Assembly (NCBI GenBank): GCA_013138675.1
Contig: WTCH01000150.1
Span: 1-14,173 of the forward strand
Origin: Woeseiaceae bacterium
GTDB taxonomy: Bacteria; Pseudomonadota; Gammaproteobacteria; Steroidobacterales; Woeseiaceae
Direction: 5' to 3'
DNA: 14,173 nt
Made by a program: the position numbers and the translations under genes. Of this stretch, positions 1 to 7,112 are shown piece by piece (the first letter of the stretch is position 1; each line of letters starts with the position of its first letter). The notes under the pieces are model-generated. The model had not been told where the DNA came from. It was given only the letters and a program-made list of their open reading frames with translations, and did not search any database.

Positions 1-177
1 GGCGTTACCGAACTGCTGAAATGCCATACCTTGCGCGAAAACTTCATCATGACTGTCTCGCCGGACGAGCTAAGTGCGGAGCAACGCGCCACGTTTGACG
101 GCGGGGCGAACTACATTTCCGAGTACAACCGCGTGTTGTCGCGCTGGTGGGAACAGGAGCGCTCAAGCTGCGAGTAA
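1..177 (+). CDS. C-terminal fragment of an unrecognised protein
   Basis: An open frame enters from the left edge and stops with TAA at 175-177, giving the last 58 residues of a protein whose start lies outside the window. The segment is hydrophilic. It contains a stretch 'VSPDELSAEQRATFDGG' and ends in a Trp/Arg/Glu-rich tail (RWWEQER) with a terminal Cys-Glu. I do not recognise a family and assign no function. Its 3' end overlaps by 15 bp the 3' end of the minus-strand DUF1611 gene. Codon choice resembles the neighbouring genes, and nothing suggests a broken gene beyond the edge truncation. The frame is probably real because it is open for the whole available length and ends cleanly at the convergent neighbour. 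Confidence 0.6.
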   Translation, partial: GVTELLKCHTLRENFIMTVSPDELSAEQRATFDGGANYISEYNRVLSRWWEQERSSCE

Positions 178-1185
178 ATTGCGGCCGAGTTTATTGCCGA
201 GAAATGCTGAAAATTCGGGCAATGTGTCGCGATCGATGACATTAATCGCCGGCAGGTCAGCTAATTTCCTGACAAGAGCGACGGCCGCTGAGGTATTCGC
301 TGCCGGCCCAATGACGAGGTCCGGTCTGACGTTAAACGCCTTCTGGACCCCAACCACCGCAAAAGGATCAGATGCGGCCAGGATGATGCAGACAATATTG
401 TCGCCGAGTTCCTGCATGGCGGCTGCGACGTTGTAAGGCTCGAGTGGCGATGCGCCGGTTTCAGCAATAAGGTAATCCGGCTGTAGCCTGCTGATATGAC
501 TCAACAACGGTCGTATCGCTACACGGAATTCTTGCTCGGGTACTACCGTTGACGGCAGTCCTGCATCCACGAAGTCGAACACATGCGCTGCCCCGGCGCG
601 TTTGAAGCTCGCTATGTCGCGGTAGCGTCCTGCGCCTGTCAATTTGGCACCGACAACGTCGAGGCCGGCCGAAGAAAGAACCTCGCAGAGGCGTCGCCCT
701 GCAACCGTCTTGCCGGCCATCATCGATGTGCCGATGATCAGGATAGTCGGTACCGCGAAGCCATTTTCCTCTGCCCGCATCGCGAACTGCTGCATCGTGA
801 TCTTGTGATTGTCCCTGATGATGTGGCCGCGATAGTGAAGCGACAGAGGTCTGGGTAGCAGGACGGAATAGGACGTGAAAACGCCAAGCAACCCGGCACT
901 CGTCAGGGCATTCATTTTGCCTTGTCTTACATCGAGGTAACTGCCAACACCTTCGAGTGTTGCTTCCCGATGGCCGAGCGCACCAACGACCTGGTCGCCT
1001 GGCTGTACCGGCAACATTTCACCGGTGCACGACTCGATCGCGTAAAGCTTGGTGCGGGTTCCGGTAACCTCGGTTCTGACGTAGTCACCCGATTCCCATA
1101 AGGACTGCTCGAGCAGGCGTACGTCGTAGGGATTCCTGTCAAAGTCCGCAATGCGTGCGATCGAAGTAACAAAAGTCTGTGTCAT
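163..1185 (-). CDS. DUF1611 family P-loop NTPase-fold protein (DgcN-like)
   Basis: A 340-residue protein. The C-terminal half carries a P-loop, GTSMMAGKT (residues 152-160), followed by KLTGAGRYRD (181-190) and AETGASPLEPYN (241-252). This is the pattern of the DUF1611 family, whose C-terminal domain resembles dethiobiotin-synthetase-type NTPases. The first 130 or so residues form the family's separate N-terminal domain. From family knowledge, some members (DgcN) act in D-glutamate catabolism, apparently as an N-acyltransferase working with an epimerase (DgcA). No DgcA is seen here, so the same role is inference only. The ATG at 1185 has a good ribosome binding site (AAGGA, 6-nt spacer) and overlaps the M20 stop codon as ATGA, so the two genes are translationally coupled. 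An N-acyl-transfer enzyme next to an N-acyl-amino-acid hydrolase would make biochemical sense. The substrate is unknown. Likely cytoplasmic: no signal peptide or membrane segment. Confidence 0.85.
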   Translation of the reverse strand: MTQTFVTSIARIADFDRNPYDVRLLEQSLWESGDYVRTEVTGTRTKLYAIESCTGEMLPVQPGDQVVGALGHREATLEGVGSYLDVRQGKMNALTSAGLLGVFTSYSVLLPRPLSLHYRGHIIRDNHKITMQQFAMRAEENGFAVPTILIIGTSMMAGKTVAGRRLCEVLSSAGLDVVGAKLTGAGRYRDIASFKRAGAAHVFDFVDAGLPSTVVPEQEFRVAIRPLLSHISRLQPDYLIAETGASPLEPYNVAAAMQELGDNIVCIILAASDPFAVVGVQKAFNVRPDLVIGPAANTSAAVALVRKLADLPAINVIDRDTLPEFSAFLGNKLGRNLLAA

Positions 1186-2366
1186 CCCGCGTCCTTGAGC
1201 GCGGCTACCTCGGTGGGTGGTGACAGCAGCAACAGGGTAAGAAGGGCGGCACGTTCGAGCGTCTTGTCGATGTAGAGAAATTCGTGCGTCGCGTGAGCGC
1301 CATGACCGACAGCGCCGAGGCCGTCCAGTGTTGCCGTGTACTGACTCGTCGTATTACCGTCTGATCCGCCGCCAACCTTCGCGCGACTGAGTTCGAAGCC
1401 GAGCTGTTTGCTGAGGGACAGCGCCTGGTCCCATAGCGCCTCGTTCCGTGGCGTTGACTCCATTGAAGGCCGGCCTATGGCCCCTTCGATTCGTAATCGA
1501 ACGCCGGGCACCTCGGGCTTGACGCCGTGGATCAGTTTCTCGATTCGATCACCGTCAGCGATGGTCGGTACGCGAACGTCGACGACCGCGGTGCTGTGTG
1601 GAGCGATGACGTTTGGCTGCACGCCGCCGTCGACCGTGCCGACATTGATCGTGATGCCCTTGTCGACATCGTTCATTGCGAAAAGCTTCTGTATGACGTG
1701 GGACAGCTCAAGTATTGCGCTGGCGCCCGCCTCAGGGTCCAGTCCGGCATGTGCCGCCTTGCCATAGACTGTAAACGTGAAGCGACCGATACCTTTGCGC
1801 TCGGTCTTAAGGCTGCCTTCGTCGCCGAGCGCAGGTTCGAGTACGAGGGCGCGATTAGCCAGGCGCGCCAATTGTCGTATATAACGCGTCGACGTACGAC
1901 TTCCAATCTCCTCGTCAGCATTGACAAAGATCAGCGGCAGTACTTCTGGTTCGAGATCGAGGTCATGCAACGTTTTGATGGCGAGAATGAGCTGCACAAG
2001 GCCGCCTTTCATATCGAACACGCCCGGGCCGCGAATAATGTTGCCATCCACTTCAAAGGGTCGATCATTCACCGTGCCAACCGGCCACACCGTGTCGTAG
2101 TGACCGATGATGAGCTGTGTTGCGGCGTTCTTGCTGCGGTTTTCCGGCCGCGCGTAAACATGACGCGGGCCATCAGCCGGACCCGTTTCGACGACGTAGT
2201 AACCGAGTTCGATCAGGGCCGACATGAAGACGTGTCGTGCGCGCTCGTGCACCGCTGGTTCTGACGAGGGCGACTCTGCCACGACGAGGTCCCGCAGCAG
2301 GCTTTTGAGCAAGTCCTCATAGCCGAGGATGTGCTCGAGAACTCGATTGGCAATGCTTGGGGCCAC
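1182..2366 (-). CDS. M20 family metallopeptidase, carboxypeptidase G2 (glutamate carboxypeptidase) type
   Basis: A 394-residue zinc hydrolase. All metal-site positions of the CPG2 group are visible with the expected spacing: H89 and D91 in GHYDTVWP, D118 in FDMKGG, the E152/E153 pair in DEE, E177 in LEPA, and H361 near the C-terminus in HGAHATHEF. The inserted dimerisation ('lid') domain lies around residues 188-300, with the usual AAHAGLDP motif (204-211) containing H206. Family members cleave a C-terminal glutamate or other amino acid from N-acyl or peptide substrates, so an N-acyl-amino-acid or dipeptide substrate is likely. No signal peptide is visible, which argues for a cytoplasmic enzyme. 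The start is GTG at 2366, one base after the TAG of the upstream flavin-binding gene. The stop overlaps the DUF1611 start by 4 bp, so it is the middle gene of a tight three-gene operon. No essential residue appears to be missing. Confidence 0.92.
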   Translation of the reverse strand: MAPSIANRVLEHILGYEDLLKSLLRDLVVAESPSSEPAVHERARHVFMSALIELGYYVVETGPADGPRHVYARPENRSKNAATQLIIGHYDTVWPVGTVNDRPFEVDGNIIRGPGVFDMKGGLVQLILAIKTLHDLDLEPEVLPLIFVNADEEIGSRTSTRYIRQLARLANRALVLEPALGDEGSLKTERKGIGRFTFTVYGKAAHAGLDPEAGASAILELSHVIQKLFAMNDVDKGITINVGTVDGGVQPNVIAPHSTAVVDVRVPTIADGDRIEKLIHGVKPEVPGVRLRIEGAIGRPSMESTPRNEALWDQALSLSKQLGFELSRAKVGGGSDGNTTSQYTATLDGLGAVGHGAHATHEFLYIDKTLERAALLTLLLLSPPTEVAALKDAG

Positions 2367-2367
2367 G

Positions 2368-2976
2368 CTACTTCTTCATATTGGCCGGAAATGGAAATGC
2401 GTTGGAGCGATCAATGGTCGCGAAACGTCCAGGTGCCAGGTACGCCAACAGCGGTGAATCGTGCACAATCTCCTGGTCGTCGAATTCGTTTGAGCGCAGG
2501 AACTCGGGCTCGGCATAAGCGGCAATAATTTCCCCGGTAATGAGGCAGTTTGGCCCGAAGCCGTCCACGGTCTTGAAGTGCCGGCACTCGAAATACAGAT
2601 AGGCTTCTTCGATCAGAGGAGCATGAACCTGTTGCCCCGGAAACGTGGTGAAGTAGTCGAGGACAGGCTTGTGTCCGTCCTGCCGCGGGGACGCGGCGAG
2701 ACTCGAATACAGTACCTGTCCCGGTTTTGGATAGCTGACCGTGAACTCGCCGGTACGCTGTACGTTGCTACACGTCGAATGCGTAGGGGCGCACACAAAA
2801 CCGAAATAGTTTTGCCAGCCCATAGGCGTGACCATGTGCTTCGGTGCGAAGTCCGGTGCGCCATCTGGATCGGTGGTGCCGATCAATACCAGTGGCGCAA
2901 CCGTGAAGAACCTCTCCCAAACCGGTCTGCCTGTATCGATGTCAATGAGACGGTTTTTTCCTGTTTCTTCAGGCAC
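2368..2976 (-). CDS. flavin reductase-like, FMN-binding split-barrel protein
   Basis: A 202-residue protein with the flavin-reductase-like core at about residues 28-83: PLVLIGTTDPDGAPDFAPKH, then MGWQNYFGFVC, then a segment with APTHSTCSNVQRTGEFTVSYP. These are the FMN-binding strands of this superfamily, which includes flavin reductase components of two-component monooxygenases but also proteins of unknown use. The middle and C-terminal parts (YLYFECRHFKTVDGFG, then an ITGEIIAAYA strand) also fit. The start is GTG at 2976, chosen because GGGGAGG lies 7 nt upstream. The gene is first in a minus-strand operon with the M20 and DUF1611 genes and diverges from the Rieske oxygenase gene. Whether it feeds electrons to any enzyme here is unknown. 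It has no iron-sulfur or NAD-ferredoxin-reductase domain, so it is not the usual reductase partner of a Rieske oxygenase. Confidence 0.85.
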   Translation of the reverse strand: MPEETGKNRLIDIDTGRPVWERFFTVAPLVLIGTTDPDGAPDFAPKHMVTPMGWQNYFGFVCAPTHSTCSNVQRTGEFTVSYPKPGQVLYSSLAASPRQDGHKPVLDYFTTFPGQQVHAPLIEEAYLYFECRHFKTVDGFGPNCLITGEIIAAYAEPEFLRSNEFDDQEIVHDSPLLAYLAPGRFATIDRSNAFPFPANMKK

Positions 2977-3091
2977 AACATCACCTCCCCATCACAGGTT
3001 TAACTCCAAGCTACGCCGCCGTCTCAAACCTGAGAATAAGTAGTTGCCGCGTTTGCATTCCACCCGGCACCTTGTGATATCGTCCGGCGTC
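2977..3091. promoter_or_regulatory. divergent promoter region between flavin reductase-like and Rieske genes
   Basis: This 115-bp gap separates two divergently read genes and must hold the promoter of at least one. On the minus strand a weak sigma-70-like pair can be drawn: TTGAGA (3027-3022), a 17-bp spacer, then GTTAAA (3004-2999). It would start transcription almost at the ribosome binding site, so it is only a candidate. On the plus strand I see no convincing -35/-10 pair and no good ribosome binding site before the Rieske ATG. No clear long palindrome is present. Confidence 0.35.
2984..2990 (-). promoter_or_regulatory. strong ribosome binding site for the flavin reductase-like gene
   Basis: On the minus strand the sequence GGGGAGG lies 7 nt upstream of the GTG at 2976. 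This near-perfect Shine-Dalgarno core decides the start: the ATG slightly upstream (2982) is in another frame and overlaps the site. It is one of the strongest ribosome binding sites in the window, which suggests this operon is well translated. Confidence 0.7.
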
Positions 3092-4288
3092 ATGAATTCC
3101 GTCGAAGAACTTATCGCCAATCAGAAACCCGGGTTCGCGCTCGATCAGCGCTTCTATACAGACCCGTCTATCTATGAACTCGAGATCGAGCGCATCATCG
3201 CCCGCAACTGGATCATGGTTGGGCATCAGTCCGAATTGCCAGAGCCGGGCGACTTCAAGGTGGTCAATATCGCGAACGAGTCTGCGATTGTCGTTCGTGG
3301 CAGCGACGGTGAGCTCAAAGCGTTTGCGAACGTGTGCCGTCACCGTGGTTCGCTGGTTTGCCTGGAGTCGGAAGGCAACACGCGTAAATTCACCTGCCCC
3401 TATCACGGCTGGATGTACGACATTGATGGCAACCTGACCGCGGCACGCAGCATGCCGAGCGATTTCGATAAGTCGGAGTACGGTCTGAACAAAGTCTCAC
3501 TCGATACCCTTCATGGGCTCGTGTTCATCTGTTTCTCAGACAATCCGGCGTCGCTCGATGATGCGAGGCGCGACCTGGCCGAGCCAATGGCAATGTTCGG
3601 GCTCGAGAATCTCGAGCTTGCGGCACATAAGTCCTATCACATCGATGCGAACTGGAAGCTTTCCATTGAGAACTACCAGGAGTGTTACCACTGCGCCACG
3701 GCACATCCGGAATATGCGCAAATGCATACGCTAATGCTCGATGACAAGAAGCGCGATCGCCTGCAGGGTCACATGGAAAGCAAGATGGAAGGCTGCGGTC
3801 TGAGGAGTATGGAAATCGATTTTGCCGACACGCATGCGCCCGCCGGCGAGTTTGGTTACGCCTACAGCCGCACGGCCCTGTTCGAGGGCTACCTGACCGG
3901 CAGCAAGGAGGGCAAGCCGGTCGCGCCGCTGCTTGGTGATATCAAGGACTACGATGGTGGTGCGTCCGATTTCAACCTCGGCGCATTTTCATTCCTGTTG
4001 GCCTATAGCGACCACGTGGTTGGCTACGTGTTTACGCCCGTCGACATGAATAACAGCAAGTGCGATATCTACTGGTTGGTTCGGGGCGACGCGGAAGCCG
4101 GCAAGGACTACGACGTCGATGAGCTGACGTGGCTTTGGGATATCACGACCGAGGCAGATAAGACGATTATCGTCAACAACTCGATTGGCGTGCACTCGCG
4201 CTACTACAAGCCAGGTCCTTTTTCCGGTATGGAAGACCTCGAGCAGCGTTACATCGAATGGATCTTACGCGAGCTGGCACGGCCCTGA
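3092..4288 (+). CDS. Rieske [2Fe-2S] ring-hydroxylating-type oxygenase alpha subunit, quaternary-amine demethylase (GbcA-like) group
   Basis: A 398-residue oxygenase subunit. The N-terminal Rieske domain has C82-R-H84 (CRHRGSLVC) and C102-P-Y-H105-G-W (CPYHGW), the four [2Fe-2S] ligands. The catalytic domain has NWKLSIENYQECYHC and AHPEY, giving H200 and H205 as mononuclear-iron ligands, and D356 (TTEAD) as a candidate third ligand. ENYQECYHC and the C-terminal GVHSRYYKPGPFS pattern match the glycine betaine, stachydrine and carnitine oxygenase branch rather than classical aromatic dioxygenases. The expected reaction is O2- and NADH-dependent N-demethylation or hydroxylation of a quaternary or N-methyl compound. 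No ferredoxin/FAD reductase partner is visible in the window. The ATG at 3092 is preferred over the TTG at 3044: its N-terminus (MNSVEELI) suits the family, though neither has a good ribosome binding site. It ends 5 bp before the convergent potI gene. Confidence 0.92.
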   Translation: MNSVEELIANQKPGFALDQRFYTDPSIYELEIERIIARNWIMVGHQSELPEPGDFKVVNIANESAIVVRGSDGELKAFANVCRHRGSLVCLESEGNTRKFTCPYHGWMYDIDGNLTAARSMPSDFDKSEYGLNKVSLDTLHGLVFICFSDNPASLDDARRDLAEPMAMFGLENLELAAHKSYHIDANWKLSIENYQECYHCATAHPEYAQMHTLMLDDKKRDRLQGHMESKMEGCGLRSMEIDFADTHAPAGEFGYAYSRTALFEGYLTGSKEGKPVAPLLGDIKDYDGGASDFNLGAFSFLLAYSDHVVGYVFTPVDMNNSKCDIYWLVRGDAEAGKDYDVDELTWLWDITTEADKTIIVNNSIGVHSRYYKPGPFSGMEDLEQRYIEWILRELARP

Positions 4289-4298
4289 TTCTGTCAGG
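4284..4298. repeat. small inverted repeat at the convergent gene ends
   Basis: CCTGA-TTCTG-TCAGG forms 5-bp arms around a 5-nt loop. The TGA stop of the Rieske gene and the TGA stop of the convergent potI homologue each lie within one arm. No T-tract follows on either strand, so a working bidirectional terminator is not supported by this hairpin alone. Only 5 bp separate the two genes. Confidence 0.3.
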
Positions 4299-5091
4299 AG
4301 CTCCGCTTCCGCATTGCGGCCCAGGATAACAACAGCCCAACGCTCACGATCAAGATGATCAGCGATGCCAGTGCGTTGATGTCCGGTGTTACCCCGAGTT
4401 TTACCTTTGAGAAAATATACATCGGCAGTGTCGTACCGCCCGGGCCTGATACGAAGCTCGCAATCACGAGGTCGTCGAGCGACAGCGTGAATGCCAGCAA
4501 CCAGCCTGCAACCATGGCTGGCACGATCAGTGGCAGCGTAATATCGAACAAGACACGCAGTGGCCGGCAGCCAAGGTCCATCGCTGCTTCTTCCAGCGAT
4601 TCGTCCATCGATGTGAGGCGTGACTGGACGACGACGGCGACGTAGGCCATCGCAAATGTCGTGTGCGCGATAGTTATCGTCGAGAAACCGCGTTGTGCCG
4701 GCCAGCCGATCAACTGCTGCAAACTCACGAATAGCAACAATAGTGACAGGCCGGTTATGACTTCCGGCATGACGAGCGGCGACACGATCATTCCCGAGAA
4801 CAGGGTGCGGCCGCGAAATCGGCCAAATCGAACGAGTACGAGGCCGGCCATGGTGCCGAGAATCGTCGCAAACGTGGCGGACGTGGCAGCGATTTGCAAA
4901 CTCAGAGCCAGCGCTTCGAGGACCTGGTCATTGCGGAACAGTTCCCCGTACCAGCGCAGCGAGAAGCCGCCCCATACTGTTGCGAGGCTCGACTTGTTGA
5001 ATGAGTAGAACACGACCGATATCAGCGGGATGTACAGGAACGCGTAGCCGAAGCTGAGCACGGTCAGGAGGAATCGTGAACGATGCTGCAT
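4294..5091 (-). CDS. potI: polyamine-type ABC transporter permease, PotI/PotC-like
   Basis: A 265-residue inner-membrane permease with about six hydrophobic segments, at roughly residues 8-30, 65-88, 98-122, 138-156, 188-212 and 238-258. The cytoplasmic EAA loop, which contacts the ATPase, is at about 167-190 (EEAAMDLGCRPLRVLFDITL). The stretch SLDDLVIASFVSGPGGTTLP (204-223) and the following MYIFSKVKLGVTPDINALA are characteristic of PotI, and somewhat less of PotC. It pairs with the PotH-like permease to form the membrane channel. The ATG at 5091 overlaps the potH stop by one base (TGATG), and GGAG lies 8 nt upstream inside potH, so it is translationally coupled. It is the last gene of the minus-strand operon. 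Assignment to the family is firm; whether the substrate is putrescine is not. Confidence 0.92.
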   Translation of the reverse strand: MQHRSRFLLTVLSFGYAFLYIPLISVVFYSFNKSSLATVWGGFSLRWYGELFRNDQVLEALALSLQIAATSATFATILGTMAGLVLVRFGRFRGRTLFSGMIVSPLVMPEVITGLSLLLLFVSLQQLIGWPAQRGFSTITIAHTTFAMAYVAVVVQSRLTSMDESLEEAAMDLGCRPLRVLFDITLPLIVPAMVAGWLLAFTLSLDDLVIASFVSGPGGTTLPMYIFSKVKLGVTPDINALASLIILIVSVGLLLSWAAMRKRSS

Positions 5092-5969
5092 CAGGCGTTC
5101 TCCGCGTCACGCGCCTGGTAGCGCTGCAACAGCATGATCGGCACGACCAAAATGAGCAATAGTACGATTGCTACTGAGGAGGCTAATGGCCAGTCTCGAG
5201 CGACGAAGAACTCATCGAAAAGAACGCGTCCGATCAGGAGTGACTCCCCACCACCCAGCAGATATGGGATCACGTACTCGCCCATGGCCGGAATAAACAC
5301 AAGAAGGCAGCCAGCGATAACTCCAGGCCTGGCTAGCGGCCACGTGATATCCCAGAAAGCTCCGGTCCTTGTAGCTCCCAGGTCCTGGGCCGCGTCGACA
5401 AGGTCCAGGTCCATGCGTTCGAGTGTCGCGTACAACGGCAGCACCATGAACGGCAAATAGGAGTAAGTCATTCCTATCAACATCGCGAAATCGGTGTACA
5501 TGAACTGGATCGGCTGGTCGATGGCGCCAATCCACATCAGCATATTGTTGATGACACCATAATTGTTGAGTAGCCCCATCCAGGCGTAGACGCGCAACAG
5601 GAATGAAATCCAGAACGGCAGAACAATCAGCAGGAGGAGGATGCTGCGCGTCGTCGGCTCGGATCGCGCAATACCGTAGGCCATAGGAAATCCGAGCAGC
5701 AGACACAGCATTGTCGCGCTTGCGGCGAGCATGACTGACTTGAAGTATGTAATTGCGTAGAGCTTGTCAGTCAGCAGGAATATGAAACTATCGAACGACA
5801 CGGACAGGTTACCCTGTTCATCGAACATCGGCGTAAACGGTGGCTGGGCGATGACCGGGTCGGCAAGGCTGATCTTGAGAATGATCGCGAACGGCAGCAG
5901 GAAGAAAAGGAACAACCACAGGTATGGGATCGCAGTTATTACGCGCTCCCAGGTGTGACCTTTGTGCAT
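5091..5969 (-). CDS. potH: polyamine-type ABC transporter permease, PotH/PotB-like
   Basis: A 292-residue inner-membrane permease. A long first transmembrane segment (YLWLFLFFLLPFAIILKISL) is followed by a periplasmic stretch, then five more hydrophobic segments. The EAA loop reads DAAQDLGATRTGAFWDITWP. PotH-type signatures include LLRVYAWMGLLNN, GEYVIPYLLGGGES and ARDWPLASSVAIVLLLILVV. It forms the channel with the PotI-like partner. The start is uncertain: an in-frame TTG at 5981 would add four residues (MASA), while the ATG at 5969 gives MHKGHTW. Neither has an ideal ribosome binding site, and I prefer the ATG. The gap to potG is 15 bp with the ATG or 3 bp with the TTG. The third transporter gene in the operon order binding protein, ATPase, permease, permease, as in E. 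coli potFGHI. Confidence 0.92.
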   Translation of the reverse strand: MHKGHTWERVITAIPYLWLFLFFLLPFAIILKISLADPVIAQPPFTPMFDEQGNLSVSFDSFIFLLTDKLYAITYFKSVMLAASATMLCLLLGFPMAYGIARSEPTTRSILLLLIVLPFWISFLLRVYAWMGLLNNYGVINNMLMWIGAIDQPIQFMYTDFAMLIGMTYSYLPFMVLPLYATLERMDLDLVDAAQDLGATRTGAFWDITWPLARPGVIAGCLLVFIPAMGEYVIPYLLGGGESLLIGRVLFDEFFVARDWPLASSVAIVLLLILVVPIMLLQRYQARDAENA

Positions 5970-5984
5970 TGCGCTGGCCAACTC

Positions 5985-7100
5985 TCAGTCGTCTCCCTGA
6001 ATGATCATCGCGCTGCGTGGCCTCCACGAAAGCCATACCTTGTCATCCCACTCGACAAAACGCTTGTGTGATCGACGACGGTTCTGGCGACTAACCTGGA
6101 TCATGCGACCAGTTTCGAGATGAATGCGGTACAGCGACAGATTGCCGAGATAGCCGAGGTCGTCGACGATGCCGCGAACACGCACGCCTTCGTCTTCTTC
6201 GGGTTCTTCGCGGCTGATAAATATTTTCTCGGGCCGAACCGCAACGCAAACGTCTTGGCCGACCTTGACGTCTTCGGTGCAAAGCGCCCTGACCTCGACC
6301 CCCACATCAGGACAGTCAACGGAGATTGTTTCATCTCCGGCGCTTGTGACTCGGCCTTCGAAGGTATTGATCGTTCCTATAAAGTCAGCGACGAAGCGGC
6401 TCTTCGGGTACTCGTAAATTTCCTTGGGCGGTCCAACCTGCAGGAATCGGCCTCTGTCCATGACGGCGATGCGGGTCGAGAGTGTCATGGCCTCTTCCTG
6501 ATCATGCGTCACGACGATAAACGTAATCCCCAGTTCGTCCTGGATATTCATCAGTTCAAATTGCGTATGCTCGCGAAGTTTCTTATCGAGGGCGGCAAGC
6601 GGCTCATCGAGGAGCAATACTTTCGGTTGCTTGATCAGTGCGCGAGCCAGCGCGACACGTTGTCTCTGCCCGCCCGACAGCTGATCCGGCTTGCGCGCGC
6701 GGAAGTCGTCGAGTTGCACGAGCCGTATGACGTCGCTAACCCGCTCATCGACTTCGTTGGCAGCAACACGTTCTTTGCGCAGGCCATAGGCAATGTTCTT
6801 TTCGACATTCATGTGCGGAAAGATCGCGTAAGACTGGAACATCATATTGACCGGCCGTTCGTACGGCGCCTGCCGGGTTACGTCAACGCCATCGATCTCC
6901 ATCGTGCCCGACGTTGGCTCTTCAAATCCCGCCAACATGCGCAACAGTGTCGACTTGCCACAACCCGACCCACCAAGGATCGCGAACAATTCGCCTTTCT
7001 GTATGTCGAGGTTGATGTCGTCGACGGCTACAAAGTCGCCAAAGTGCTTGCTGACTCCGCGAATGCGGATGAAAGAGTCCGGGTTTGCCGCTTCAATCAC
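5985..7100 (-). CDS. potG: polyamine-type ABC transporter ATPase, PotG/PotA-like
   Basis: A 371-residue ATPase that powers import. Counting from the chosen start: Walker A GGSGCGKST (43-51), Q-loop FQSYAIFPHM with Q89, ABC signature LSGGQRQR (141-148), Walker B LLLDEP with D165/E166, and the H-loop H199 in VTHDQEEA. A C-terminal TOBE regulatory domain follows from about residue 250; its RPEKIF, YLGNLSLYRI and WDDKVWLSWRP segments match PotG closely. The start chosen is GTG at 7100, because AAGGA sits exactly 7 nt upstream. A TTG at 7118 would add six residues and overlap the binding-protein stop by 8 bp. The family also includes importers for spermidine, thiamine, iron and opine-like compounds, but the neighbouring PotF-like protein and PotH/PotI-like permeases favour a polyamine-type system. 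Confidence 0.95.
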   Translation of the reverse strand: MIEAANPDSFIRIRGVSKHFGDFVAVDDINLDIQKGELFAILGGSGCGKSTLLRMLAGFEEPTSGTMEIDGVDVTRQAPYERPVNMMFQSYAIFPHMNVEKNIAYGLRKERVAANEVDERVSDVIRLVQLDDFRARKPDQLSGGQRQRVALARALIKQPKVLLLDEPLAALDKKLREHTQFELMNIQDELGITFIVVTHDQEEAMTLSTRIAVMDRGRFLQVGPPKEIYEYPKSRFVADFIGTINTFEGRVTSAGDETISVDCPDVGVEVRALCTEDVKVGQDVCVAVRPEKIFISREEPEEDEGVRVRGIVDDLGYLGNLSLYRIHLETGRMIQVSRQNRRRSHKRFVEWDDKVWLSWRPRSAMIIQGDD

Positions 7101-7107
7101 TCGCCGT

Positions 7108-7112
7108 TCCTT
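7108..7112 (-). promoter_or_regulatory. ribosome binding site deciding the potG start
   Basis: On the minus strand AAGGA overlaps the TAA stop of the binding-protein gene (TAAGGA) and lies 7 nt before the GTG at 7100. This favours GTG over the upstream in-frame TTG at 7118, which would lie ahead of this site. The arrangement suggests termination and re-initiation between the two genes. Confidence 0.6.

Noticed and set aside
1527..2264. Plus-strand open frame of 245 codons
   Set aside because: It is antisense to the M20 peptidase, which keeps every metal ligand at CPG2 spacing. The frame has no recognisable motif.
4284..4304. Bidirectional rho-independent terminator
   Set aside because: The arms are only 5 bp and no T-tract follows on either strand.
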